A stretch of DNA of 60,117 nt. Source: Nostoc sp. KVJ20 (GTDB taxonomy: Bacteria > Cyanobacteriota > Cyanobacteriia > Cyanobacteriales > Nostocaceae). This document shows positions 1 through 8,371 of the stretch, piece after piece. Made by a program: the position numbers and the translations under genes. Numbering within the stretch: the stretch's first letter is position 1; each line of letters opens with the position of its first letter. The notes under the pieces are model-generated. The model ran no database searches. It was given only the letters and a program-made list of their open reading frames with translations, and was not told the origin of the DNA. The DNA lies in NCBI RefSeq assembly GCF_001712795.1, contig NZ_KV757611.1, forward strand, positions 1 through 60,117, in the 5' to 3' direction.

Positions 1-53
1 CCCTGCCCTACCCATTAAACTGTTGTACGAATCGATATGTATTCGCTTATTGT

Positions 54-214
54 GTTTTAAATCTCTTACCCCTCACGGGGATGGAAACTTGAGAGAAAGC
101 GCTTTTAACAGCGTTTCACCACCAATAGTTTTAAATCTCTTACCCCTCACGGGGATGGAAATGCAGGTTTAACTGTGGCTGAAAAAGTTAGAGCCGCAGG
201 GTTTTAAATCTCTT
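54..214 (+). CRISPR. Minimal CRISPR array: two repeats plus a degenerate terminal repeat
   Basis: Two identical 34-nt repeats lie at 54-87 and 128-161. They begin GTTTTAAATCTC and end GGGGATGGAAA. The spacers are 40 nt (88-127) and 39 nt (162-200). A third copy starting at 201 keeps only its first 14 bases and then diverges, as expected of the trailer-end repeat. The 3' ATGGAAA(C) end resembles the 5' handle of cyanobacterial type I-D/III crRNAs, which suggests rightward transcription. No repeat occurs in the 53 bases to the left, so unless spacer 1 is unusually long the array may begin here. No cas gene is in the window. Confidence 0.8.
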
Positions 215-258
215 TTAACGAAACAGGGTAAGGAGTGTTGATATAACTGATTAGCTGA

Positions 259-2238
259 TTAGTTCTGAATGCGCTGATCGCTATTAGGTAAACCTTGCTG
301 GTTATTTGGCTCTTTACCAGATTGCGATTGAGTATATATAAAGGTTACTAATGCCAGAGTCAGCCCAATGGCAAAGACCACTCCCAGGATTCGCAAAAAA
401 TTGGGAGTGATTCTTGTAGCTAGCTGCCCACTTAGCCTTGGTTGGTAAATAGTGTCATCCGTTGGCACTGGTTGTCTACCTTGACTAGATGCTGGTCGCG
501 GTTGATATAAAGTCACATCTCGCGGCACTTGTTGCCCACTTTGATTAGCCCCAGGTCGCGGTTGAAACAATGTCTTATCTGGTGGTACTCGTTGTCCGCT
601 TTGATTAGCCCCAGGTCGCGGTTGAAACAATGTCTTATCTGGTGGTACTCGTTGTCCGCTTTGATTAGCCCCAGGTCGCGGTTGGAACAATGTCTTATCT
701 GGTGGCACTTGTTGCCCGCCTTGATTAGCGCCAGGTCGTGGTTGAAATAATGTCTTATCTGGTGGCACTTGTTGCCCGCCTTGATTAGAAGCAGGTCGTG
801 GTTGATACAGCGTCACATCCGGTTTGTTAGCGTTCGGATTATTCACAGGACTCTGTTGATTTTGCTCAACGGGGTTAAATGGTCTGGGAACGGTTTCGTG
901 ATTTGAACCTTGGTTGTATCCAGGTTGAAGGGGAGGAATGGTTTCCTCGGATTGGTTTTGCTCAATCGGGTTAAATTGTCTTGGAATGGTTTCGTGATTT
1001 GAACCCTGATTATATGCAGATGGCGGACGCAGAATAGTGTCGTCGCTCGATTGTCTTGGAACGGTTTCGTGATTTGAATCCTGATTATATGCAGATGGCG
1101 GACGCAGAATAGTGTCGTCGCTCGATTGTCTCGGAACGGTTTCGTGATTTGAACCCTGATTATATGCAGATGGCGGACGCAGAATAGTGTCGTCGCTCGA
1201 TTGTCTCGGAATGGTTTCGTTATTTGAACCTTGATTATAGGAAGATTGCGATCGCCCACTAATCTGGTCGGGTACACTAGTAGTCCCTGTGGCAAATTTG
1301 GCAGCAGCTTGCAAAGCCTGATTCAGTTCTGCTACAGTTGCAAATCGGTTTGCTGGGTTTTTGTGGAGACATTTCATCACCACCGCTTCCAATTGTATGG
1401 GTAAATGCTCACACCCTGGTTGCGATCGCAGTGGTTTCGGTGGCTCATAAGCATGAGCTAATACCCAAGAAGCCTCACTGATATGACTACCCTTAATGCT
1501 GATTCCAAATGGGTCGGCTGCACTCAGCATTTCATAAAGGATAATCCCTAAACTGTAAATATCACCTCTAGCATCCAAGTTTTGATCGCTTTGGATCTGT
1601 TCAGGAGGTGCGTAACGAAATGTACCGATAAATGTACTAGTTATATTTGTAATATTGGAATTTTCTGAAGATTCACTCCGAATTTTGGCAACACCAAAAT
1701 CCAAAACCTTGACCCACTCTCCCAAATCTGTAGGTACTAAAAATATATTATCTGGCTTCAGGTCGCGGTGAATTACCTGAATATGTTCAGTAGTTTTGCC
1801 ACCATCCCGTTGCAGAGTCACTCCCTGATGGGCAAGCTGTAAACCCTTGCAAACTTGCGCCATAATCTTCACCGTCCGCTCAACAGATAGCCGCTTTTCG
1901 CGCAGCAATAATTGTCTGAGCGTTTGTCCCCGCAAATATTCCATCACATAAAATGGAAAACCTTCTGGGGTAACTCCACAGTCACTAATCTTAACAATGT
2001 GGTCACTTTGCAAAGCAGCACAAACTGCCACTTCACGCTCAAAACGCTTTCTCATTTCTAGTGATGCCACCAGCGTATCTTTGAGCAACTTCAACGCTAC
2101 CTGTTGACCAACACGGGTATCCGTTGCTAGGAAGACTTCTCCCATGCCACCCCCGCCTAACCGTCTGTCTAAACGGTATCGCTGGTTATCACCTACAAAG
2201 CGACCATTCCAAGAATTTGAAGAAGGTGGGGATTTCAT
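259..2238 (-). CDS. Hanks-type serine/threonine protein kinase with repeat linker and C-terminal membrane anchor
   Basis: A 659-residue transmembrane Ser/Thr kinase. The N-terminal kinase domain (about residues 20-310) shows the glycine loop GGGGMGEVF (28-36), the VALK lysine near 50, the catalytic HRDLKPDN, the DFG motif DFGVAK, APPEQ and DIYSLGIILYEML. A long Pro/Gln/Asn-rich linker follows, made of two repeat families: about three 25-residue units containing TILRPPSAYNQ, and about six 20-residue units containing DKTLFQPRP. One hydrophobic helix near 618-638 (FAIGLTLALVTFIY) is followed by a short tail. This layout is common in cyanobacterial Pkn kinases; the kinase would face the cytoplasm. 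The substrate is unknown. The linker DNA is a nearly exact tandem array and probably varies in length between strains. Confidence 0.93.
   Translation of the reverse strand: MKSPPSSNSWNGRFVGDNQRYRLDRRLGGGGMGEVFLATDTRVGQQVALKLLKDTLVASLEMRKRFEREVAVCAALQSDHIVKISDCGVTPEGFPFYVMEYLRGQTLRQLLLREKRLSVERTVKIMAQVCKGLQLAHQGVTLQRDGGKTTEHIQVIHRDLKPDNIFLVPTDLGEWVKVLDFGVAKIRSESSENSNITNITSTFIGTFRYAPPEQIQSDQNLDARGDIYSLGIILYEMLSAADPFGISIKGSHISEASWVLAHAYEPPKPLRSQPGCEHLPIQLEAVVMKCLHKNPANRFATVAELNQALQAAAKFATGTTSVPDQISGRSQSSYNQGSNNETIPRQSSDDTILRPPSAYNQGSNHETVPRQSSDDTILRPPSAYNQDSNHETVPRQSSDDTILRPPSAYNQGSNHETIPRQFNPIEQNQSEETIPPLQPGYNQGSNHETVPRPFNPVEQNQQSPVNNPNANKPDVTLYQPRPASNQGGQQVPPDKTLFQPRPGANQGGQQVPPDKTLFQPRPGANQSGQRVPPDKTLFQPRPGANQSGQRVPPDKTLFQPRPGANQSGQQVPRDVTLYQPRPASSQGRQPVPTDDTIYQPRLSGQLATRITPNFLRILGVVFAIGLTLALVTFIYTQSQSGKEPNNQQGLPNSDQRIQN
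483..840. repeat. 60-bp tandem repeats inside the kinase gene
   Basis: About six consecutive 60-bp units. The copies at 541-600 and 601-660 are identical and the others differ by a few bases. They encode the 20-residue DKTLFQPRP units of the linker, so unit gain or loss keeps the reading frame. Confidence 0.9.
1010..1235. repeat. 75-bp tandem repeats inside the kinase gene
   Basis: Three near-identical 75-bp units spaced exactly 75 bp apart (TATATGCAGATGG at 1011, 1086 and 1161). They encode the 25-residue TILRPPSAYNQ units, again a multiple of three. Confidence 0.88.
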
Positions 2239-2861
2239 CTGGGGGAACCCATCCTAGTTACTTTAAAGTGTTAGCTTTAGTCCGAGATAATACTAGTATT
2301 ACAAATATGATTGCTTGCTTCGTAATCTAGATAAATATTAGTAATATATGCTACCAGCATTTTTCTAACTATACCCAGCTTAACATAAAAGTAATGCTAG
2401 CAATTTGATAAAATGTTTAAAATTAAGACCTATGACAGTTGAAATTTGTTCCTAATGTTAAGTTAATGCAAAGTTGCCGAAGGTAATAGCTTCAGTAGTG
2501 CTGAGTCTTGAGTGCTGAGTAACCAAGAGAGGGAAACGGCAAAGCGCAAACTACGAACCTAGCAAGTCAAACTTGACAGATGATTCAGGAGGCAGGAGGT
2601 CGAAGGCAGGAGGCAGGAGGAACCCAGGTTTAAAAACGTGGGATTGAAGTAAGGACGCTTTATACCGCACTTCGTGCCGCTACGCGCTTTGGCACTGTGC
2701 GTCTCGGTATCATTCTTTTTATGAACTGGGCTTTAGAAGAGTGAAACTTTAGTTTCAATTGATACTCCTAACCTCCAGCATAGCTGCCTTTTTTGTAATT
2801 TATGCTAGCAAGATGAGCTTAAATTACACTGCTAATTTTGACCAGTGAATCAGGAGGCAAG
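2239..2861. other. Intergenic region with AGGAGGC-type repeats
   Basis: This stretch separates the divergently transcribed kinase and EamA genes. It holds a GGCAGGAGG repeat tract at 2588-2621, related to tracts at 10470-10500 and 10620-10655, and GC-rich repeat-like DNA at about 2650-2715. The promoters of both flanking genes should lie here, but no convincing -35/-10 pair was found. Confidence 0.6.
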
Positions 2862-3293
2862 ATGGAAAGCAACACCAGCGCATGGTGGATATATGCATTA
2901 TTTTCGGCTGGCTTTGCAGCATTGACAACTATCTTTGCCAAAATTGGCATAGAAAATGTGAATGCTAATTTAGCAACAGCAATCCGAACTGTTGTCATCT
3001 TAGTAGTTGCTTGGGGGATTGTACTTTTTCAGGGAAATGTAGTTAATATCTTAGCTATACCCCAAAAAACCATGATTTTCTTATTATTATCTGGACTATC
3101 TACAGGGTTATCATGGATTTTTTACTTCCAAGCCTTACAAGTAGGAAAAGCCTCCCTTGTTGCACCAATTGATAAATCAAGCTTGGTATTAGTTTTATTA
3201 TTTTCAGTCATTTTTTTGGGAGAATCCTTAAGCTGGAAGATTATTTTAGGAACTGGGTTAATATTCATAGGTACTTTAGTTTTAATCATTTAA
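2862..3293 (+). CDS. EamA/DMT-family half-size transporter
   Basis: About 143 residues with five hydrophobic segments, the size of a single EamA (drug/metabolite transporter) repeat; two copies normally make a full ten-helix transporter, so this protein probably works as a dimer. Visible signatures are an N-terminal ALFSAGFAALTTIFAKIG helix, LSTGLSWIFYFQALQVG, and APIDKSSLVLVLLFSVIFLGE, the conserved ending of the family. The ATG at 2862 is chosen because a perfect AGGAGG (2852-2857) precedes it; an in-frame upstream TTG at 2838 has no such site. The substrate cannot be inferred. The gene stands alone. Confidence 0.85.
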   Translation: MESNTSAWWIYALFSAGFAALTTIFAKIGIENVNANLATAIRTVVILVVAWGIVLFQGNVVNILAIPQKTMIFLLLSGLSTGLSWIFYFQALQVGKASLVAPIDKSSLVLVLLFSVIFLGESLSWKIILGTGLIFIGTLVLII

Positions 3294-3361
3294 AGTCTTA
3301 ACTAAGCTCGACTTTATCCAAAATTAAAAACTTGGTTCTCTCGATACGGCAAAAACTTTTT

Positions 3362-3491
3362 CTATAGGAATCCGCTTTGATTTCTGAACTGATTTGCGTA
3401 GGCAGGGAATAGGCAATAGGCAATAGGCAACAGGAAAGAAGGCTTCTTAGTTGTACTGAGTTTTTTCAGAAATCAAATATGAGTCCTATAG
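3362..3491. repeat. MITE-like palindromic element with an internal heptamer repeat
   Basis: The outer 26 bases at each end (3362-3387 and 3466-3491) are imperfect inverted repeats, starting CTATAGGA and ending TCCTATAG, with a shared TTTGATTTCTGA arm. The centre holds a tandem GGCAATA-type STRR (about 3402-3435). It has no coding capacity. It lies in the gap before the DUF4255 gene, where nothing else was recognised. Confidence 0.75.
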
Positions 3492-3722
3492 ACTGCATGA
3501 AGTTTAACGAAAAATTAAGTTAGGGGATTTTGCCCCTTGCCAAGCCTTATTAATTGAGATGCTAAGTGCATTTATGCAGTGCTGTACTAATAGCTGCTAA
3601 TATGCATTTCTATACCCTGCGGATAGTCTCTGCTACAGAATATTTAAAGTTTTGCAAAATATATTCTGTCAATGTGCTCTGGCGTACATGATTAATATGT
3701 ACTATTGCCATGAGGAATAAGG

Positions 3723-4994
3723 ATGAGTAATGTGCTCTCTATAGCCGCAGTGACAGCAGTACTTAAAGTCTTGCTGGAAAATGGTTTAGTCAGCGATCCG
3801 ATCGCTGCTAGTGTTGGTGATGTGATTGTAACTGCCCTACCGCCCGATCGAATTTCAGTTGAAGCTGACGAGCGTGCCCAAATCAACCTCTTTCTCTATC
3901 AAGTGACGCAGAATCGCAATGTTGATTGGGTATCTCAAGAATTTCGGAGTAGGCACTCGCATATTAATGGAAACCCGCGCTCTCCAACTCCACCACTAGC
4001 TCTTGACCTCCATTATTTGCTAACAGCCTACGGAGCCAAAGATTTTCAAGCGGAGCTATTACTGGGATACGCAATGCAATTATTACATAAAACACCAGCT
4101 ATCACTTCAGATATTATTGAGAATACTTTAATAAATGCATCTACAACCAATACCTCAAGTGCTTTTTCGCAAGCTGTAGCAACTGTGTCCGTATCCGATT
4201 TAGCTGAACAAATTGGGCAGATAAAATTGACTCCAGAGTTTTTTAATATGGAAGAAACTTCTAAGTTATGGTCTGCTTTACAAACGCACTATCGACCTTC
4301 AGCTACCTATCTGGCATCAATGGTATTGATTGAAAGTAGCAATGACAAGTCTGAAGGTTTCTCCATAATGCCCTTGTCTCAACCGAGTATAGAGCAAGTT
4401 ATGGCTCCGGCAAAGACTGATCAAATGATTGTTGCAGGTACTACATTAGTAATTCGTGGTAAACGTTTACGTGGTGAAATCACACGAGTTCGTTTGGGTA
4501 ATACGGAGACATTACTAGTACCTCAAGAAGTTAAAGAAACACAAATCAGTTTGCTAGTCCCGCCAGATTTATACGCAAGCGTACAGGGTATCCAAATTGT
4601 CCATCTGACAATGGGCAATGCAGGGCAAACAGATCATCTCGTGGAATCAAACGTTGCGGCTTTCGTTCTCCATCCAACAATTACAGCATTTGTCGCTCAA
4701 GTGGAAAATAGCGGCGACAATTTACGCACAGCAGAAATTACCGTTAAATTCCAACCTAAAGTAGGTAAGGCACAGCGGGTAGTTTTACTACTCAATGAGG
4801 TATCAGGTAATAGTCCGGTAGCTTACTCTTTTTTGGTTTCACCACGCACTGAAGATACTGATGTAGTTATGATTCCTGTTAAAAACGTGAAGCCAGGAAC
4901 TTATATTGTCCGGGTGCACGTAGATGGAGCGGAAAGTCCACTGTTCAAGAGTCAGTCTGGAGCTTATGATTCGCCACAGGTGACAATTTTATGA
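3723..4994 (+). CDS. DUF4255 (Pvc16-like) eCIS protein with IPT/TIG-like domain
   Basis: A 423-residue protein whose first ~180 residues match the DUF4255/Pvc16 N-terminal family of contractile injection systems: an AAVTAVLKVLLENG helix, DRISVEADERAQINLFLYQV, then PPLALDLHYLLTAYG. In Photorhabdus PVC and Serratia Afp the homologue (Pvc16/Afp16) caps or terminates the tube and sheath. Residues from ~235 look like an IPT/TIG immunoglobulin-like domain (GTTLVIRGKRLRG), with another beta-rich segment at the C-terminus. The stop overlaps the start of the AAA+ gene by 4 bp (ATGA), indicating a translationally coupled operon. Structural eCIS genes are not in the window. The assignment rests on family knowledge plus the neighbouring ATPase and DUF4157 genes. 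Confidence 0.85.
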   Translation: MSNVLSIAAVTAVLKVLLENGLVSDPIAASVGDVIVTALPPDRISVEADERAQINLFLYQVTQNRNVDWVSQEFRSRHSHINGNPRSPTPPLALDLHYLLTAYGAKDFQAELLLGYAMQLLHKTPAITSDIIENTLINASTTNTSSAFSQAVATVSVSDLAEQIGQIKLTPEFFNMEETSKLWSALQTHYRPSATYLASMVLIESSNDKSEGFSIMPLSQPSIEQVMAPAKTDQMIVAGTTLVIRGKRLRGEITRVRLGNTETLLVPQEVKETQISLLVPPDLYASVQGIQIVHLTMGNAGQTDHLVESNVAAFVLHPTITAFVAQVENSGDNLRTAEITVKFQPKVGKAQRVVLLLNEVSGNSPVAYSFLVSPRTEDTDVVMIPVKNVKPGTYIVRVHVDGAESPLFKSQSGAYDSPQVTIL

Positions 4995-6985
4995 ATCCGA
5001 CGACAATTAATCGCAATTGGGATGAAGCAAACTACTGCTACTTATCAGCAGCCCTAGCCGTGGTGCGTGGTATTTTAGAAAATCACACGGCAAAAGAGCA
5101 AAATCAACCAGAGGAGGAAAAGCAAGGGAATTTACAGCAAGCGTTACAGAAAGCTGCTGCTGCTATGCCTGCACCATCGACATTGGAGAGAATATGCAAA
5201 ATGTTTAGCCTCTCATCCTTTGAACGTGATTTATTGCTGTTGTGTGCAGGTATGGAGTTGAATGGAGATTTTGCGAAATTGTGTGCTACAATGCACGGGG
5301 ATTTGCAACGAGCTTACCCAACCTTGAGTTTAGCTCTGGCAGCTTTACCTAACGTCCACTGGGATGCGATCGCTCCAAATGCTCCCTTACGTCATTGGCG
5401 ATTGATTCAGATTGGTGATGGTCATGCCCTGACCCTCAGTCCTCTAAGAATTGACGAGCGGATTTTACATTATCTCACGGGCATTCAATATCTTGACGAA
5501 CGCTTGGCTGGCATCATTGAGCCATTACAAGAGATTAGTGATTTAGTACCCTCCCACCAAGATTTAGCAGAGCGAGTAGCAGCAGTTTGGTCACAAGCTT
5601 ACAAGATTAAGAGCTTGCCAGTTGTTCAGTTATGTAGTAAGGAAACTACTAGCAAACGTGCGATCGCTGCTAGAATTTGTCAACTCCAAGGTTTAAACCT
5701 GTGGGCAATGCCTGCACAAGTCATTCCATTAGTACCTAGTGAGTTGGATAATCTCATCCGCCTGTGGACTCGCGAGACGATTTTAAGTAAGTCTGCCTTA
5801 CTCATAGACTGCAACGAACTGGATACCAATGATACAGCGCGGCTAAATGCGATCGCTCGTTTTATCGAACGTACAAAGGGCTTTTTAATCGTTACTAGTC
5901 GGGAACGCATAGGCTTATCACAACGCCTAGTAGTTAATTTTGACGTATATCAACCAACTAGCAAAGAACAAGGTGCTGTTTGGCAAGATGCACTAAGTAC
6001 CATCGCACCGCAAATGAACGGGCAAGTTAAAACCCTAGTGGATCAGTTTAACCTAAGTGCCCCAACTATCCGCGCTGCTTGTGCAGAAGCCGCAGGACAG
6101 TTAGCACAAACACCAGACAACGATAATATCAGCGATATTTTATGGGATGCTTGCCGTGTGCAAGCACGTCCGCGCTTGGATGAACTCGCCCAACGGATTG
6201 AGCCATCGGGTGATTGGGAGGACTTGGTATTACCAGAGGCACAGAAACAAATTCTTCGGGAAATTGCGGCTCATGTCCGCCAACGTAGTACTGTATATAA
6301 TAATTGGGGTTTTGGTGCCAAGAGTGCTAGGGGATTGGGAATCAGCGCTCTATTTGCAGGTGCTAGCGGCACTGGTAAAACATTGGGAGCAGAAGTACTG
6401 GCCCATAAATTGCGCCTCGACCTCTATCGCATTGACCTATCATCGGTAGTCAGCAAATATATTGGTGAGACAGAGAAGAATCTGCGCCGGGTATTTGATG
6501 CAGCAGAACAAGGCGGCGTGATTTTGTTATTTGATGAAGCTGACGCTTTATTTGGTAAACGGAGTGAAGTTAAAGATGCCCGCGATCGCTATGCCAATAT
6601 TGAAGTTAGCTATCTATTGCAACGCATGGAAAGCTACCCAGGTTTAGCAGTCCTAACTACCAACCTGAAGAGTTCAATTGATACAGCCTTTCTGCGGCGG
6701 ATTCGCTTTGTGGTGCAATTCCCCTTCCCAGATACAACGCAACGAGCGGAAATTTGGCGACGCGTCTTTCCAGCCGAAACCCCAACCGCAGACTTAGATA
6801 CTCTGCAACTAGCACGGCTAAATGTTGCTGGGGGTAATATCCGTAACATAGCCTTAAATGCAGCTTTCCTCGCTGCCGATGCCGGGGAACCAGTGCAGAT
6901 GAAACACATATTGCGGGCGGCTCAAACAGAATACAGTAAGTTAGAGAAACCCTTGACTGATGCAGAAGTTGGAGGATGGATGTGA
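4991..6985 (+). CDS. eCIS-associated AAA+ ATPase (Pvc15/Afp15-like)
   Basis: 664 residues. The N-terminal ~420 residues are helical and eCIS-ATPase-like. A classical AAA+ module follows, with Walker A GASGTGKT near residue 456, SSVVSKYIGETEKNLRRVF, Walker B LLFDEADALFGKRSEV near 511, and arginines in FLRRIRFVVQFP. The layout matches the ATPase that accompanies eCIS loci (Pvc15/Afp15 family), proposed to act in assembly or cargo loading. Its start overlaps the DUF4255 stop by 4 bp. All nucleotide-binding motifs look intact. The IS1341-type element lies about 125 bp downstream and separates this pair from the cargo genes. Confidence 0.9.
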   Translation: MNPTTINRNWDEANYCYLSAALAVVRGILENHTAKEQNQPEEEKQGNLQQALQKAAAAMPAPSTLERICKMFSLSSFERDLLLLCAGMELNGDFAKLCATMHGDLQRAYPTLSLALAALPNVHWDAIAPNAPLRHWRLIQIGDGHALTLSPLRIDERILHYLTGIQYLDERLAGIIEPLQEISDLVPSHQDLAERVAAVWSQAYKIKSLPVVQLCSKETTSKRAIAARICQLQGLNLWAMPAQVIPLVPSELDNLIRLWTRETILSKSALLIDCNELDTNDTARLNAIARFIERTKGFLIVTSRERIGLSQRLVVNFDVYQPTSKEQGAVWQDALSTIAPQMNGQVKTLVDQFNLSAPTIRAACAEAAGQLAQTPDNDNISDILWDACRVQARPRLDELAQRIEPSGDWEDLVLPEAQKQILREIAAHVRQRSTVYNNWGFGAKSARGLGISALFAGASGTGKTLGAEVLAHKLRLDLYRIDLSSVVSKYIGETEKNLRRVFDAAEQGGVILLFDEADALFGKRSEVKDARDRYANIEVSYLLQRMESYPGLAVLTTNLKSSIDTAFLRRIRFVVQFPFPDTTQRAEIWRRVFPAETPTADLDTLQLARLNVAGGNIRNIALNAAFLAADAGEPVQMKHILRAAQTEYSKLEKPLTDAEVGGWM

Positions 6986-7109
6986 TTTGGCAATTTTGAC
7001 CTTATACCAATTTGAAAAATGATTGCGACAGATGGATTCACACCAAGCCAGACGCACCAAGGCGATTCCAAATCCAAAATCTAAAATCCAAACTCTAAAA
7101 TAGTATTAC

Positions 7110-8371
7110 CAAAAACATGGGTTTAAAGCCTTGCCCTTCTAGGGCGACTTTGCTTAATTTAGGAAAAATATAAGTTTTTAACTTCAGATTTTTGGTAAAA
7201 TACTAATATGAAAACACTGAAGTTTAAGCTATATCAACACAAAAAAATAGACACCTAAAGCGCATAATAAATGCTGCCGGGGTAATCTATAATCATTGCA
7301 TTGCTCTACACAAACGCTACTACAGAATGTGGGGCAAGCACTTGAGTTGTACAAAACTTCAGTCGCATATTGCCAAATTGAGAAAGCGAAATCCATTCTG
7401 GCAATCGGTAGGTTCTCAAGCAGTACAAGATATTTGTCAACGTATCGAGAAAGCCTATCAGTTATTCTTTAAACATAATAACAAAGGAGTTAGACCACCA
7501 GGATTTAAGAAAGTTAAAAAATACAAATCATTCACCTTGAAACAAGCTGGCTATAAGTTTTTGGGAGGCAATAAGATAAAAATTGGTCATCGAGTATATC
7601 AATTTTGGAAGTCTAGAGACATTGAGGGAATAGTCAAAACACTAACCATAAAACGTACACCATTGGGTGAATTGTTTATGGTTGTGGTGGTTGATGATGG
7701 TAACAAACCAGAAGTTGAAGTTAAGACGGGTAAAATCGCTGGGTTCGATTTCGGATTGCGGACATTCCTCACTTGCTCAGATGGTACTAAAATTGAATCA
7801 CCCCAATTTTTTAAGCAGTCGCTCAAAGCCATCAAAATAGCCAGTAAACATCATTCCAAAAAACTTAAAAGCTCATCTAATCGTGAACGAGCTAGAAAGA
7901 ATTTAGTACGCAAGTATGAAGATATTTCTCATCGTCGTCGTGATTGGTTTTGGAAGTTGGCGCATCATTTGACTAATAAATTTGATGTACTTTGTTTTGA
8001 AACCCTTAACCTCAAAGGAATGCAGCGTCTTTGGGGACGAAAGATATCAGACTTGGCTTTCGGTGAGTTTATACAAATATTAGAGTGGATTGCCAAAAAG
8101 AAGAAAAAGAAGGTTGTTTTCATCGACCAATGGTATCCATCCACTAAAACTTGCTCTAGTTGCGATCATGTTATAGAAGAGTTGGATTTATCTATTAGAG
8201 AATGGCGTTGCCCATCTTGCCAATCAGTAAATGGAAGGGATGAAAACGCCAGTCGTAATATTTGTGCAGTCGGGGCATCGACTGTTGGGTTAGGTAATGT
8301 AAGTCGGTTTGAAACTGCAATTGCTGTTTGAGCCTAGAATCCCCACCATTCAATGGTGGGGATTATGTCAA
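7110..8371 (+). mobile_element. IS200/IS605-family element of the IS1341 (tnpB-only) type
   Basis: A ~1.26-kb element with subterminal hairpins in place of inverted terminal repeats. The left-end imperfect hairpin is 7125-7151 (GCCCTTCTAGGGC core). The right-end hairpin is a perfect 13-bp stem, 8338-8350 with 8352-8364. TTAC (7106-7109) precedes the left end and TCAA (8368-8371) closes the right end, the same tetranucleotides used by IS608. There is no tnpA, so the element is non-autonomous and would need a transposase in trans. Boundaries are inferred from this analogy. The target is an STRR-rich spacer ending at the Uma2 gene. Confidence 0.8.
7208..8331 (+). pseudogene. tnpB: TnpB RNA-guided nuclease gene, frameshifted near the 5' end
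   Basis: The natural start is ATG 7208 (MKTLKFKLYQHKK). The frame breaks at an A7 run (7241-7247) and stops at codon 17. Adding one A restores a continuous reading (NRHLKRIINAAGVIYNH) into the long frame that runs from 7327 to 8331, giving ~374 residues. The RuvC catalytic residues look intact: D in GFDFGLRT (141 of the 334-residue part), E in CFETLNLKG (225) and D in GRDENASRN (305). The zinc ribbon CSSC...CPSC is also present. It may be dead, translated from an internal start with loss of the N-terminal strand, or rescued by transcriptional slippage on the A run. The omega RNA would overlap the 3' end and the right-end hairpin. Confidence 0.88.

Noticed and set aside
529..750. Plus-strand repeat-encoded frame inside the kinase gene
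   Set aside because: Out-of-frame reading of the 60-bp tandem repeats; a 60-bp unit keeps several frames open by chance.
7327..8331. Intact TnpB starting at 7327
   Set aside because: The conserved TnpB N-terminus is readable upstream in another frame after one A insertion, so 7327 is an internal methionine and the gene is frameshifted.
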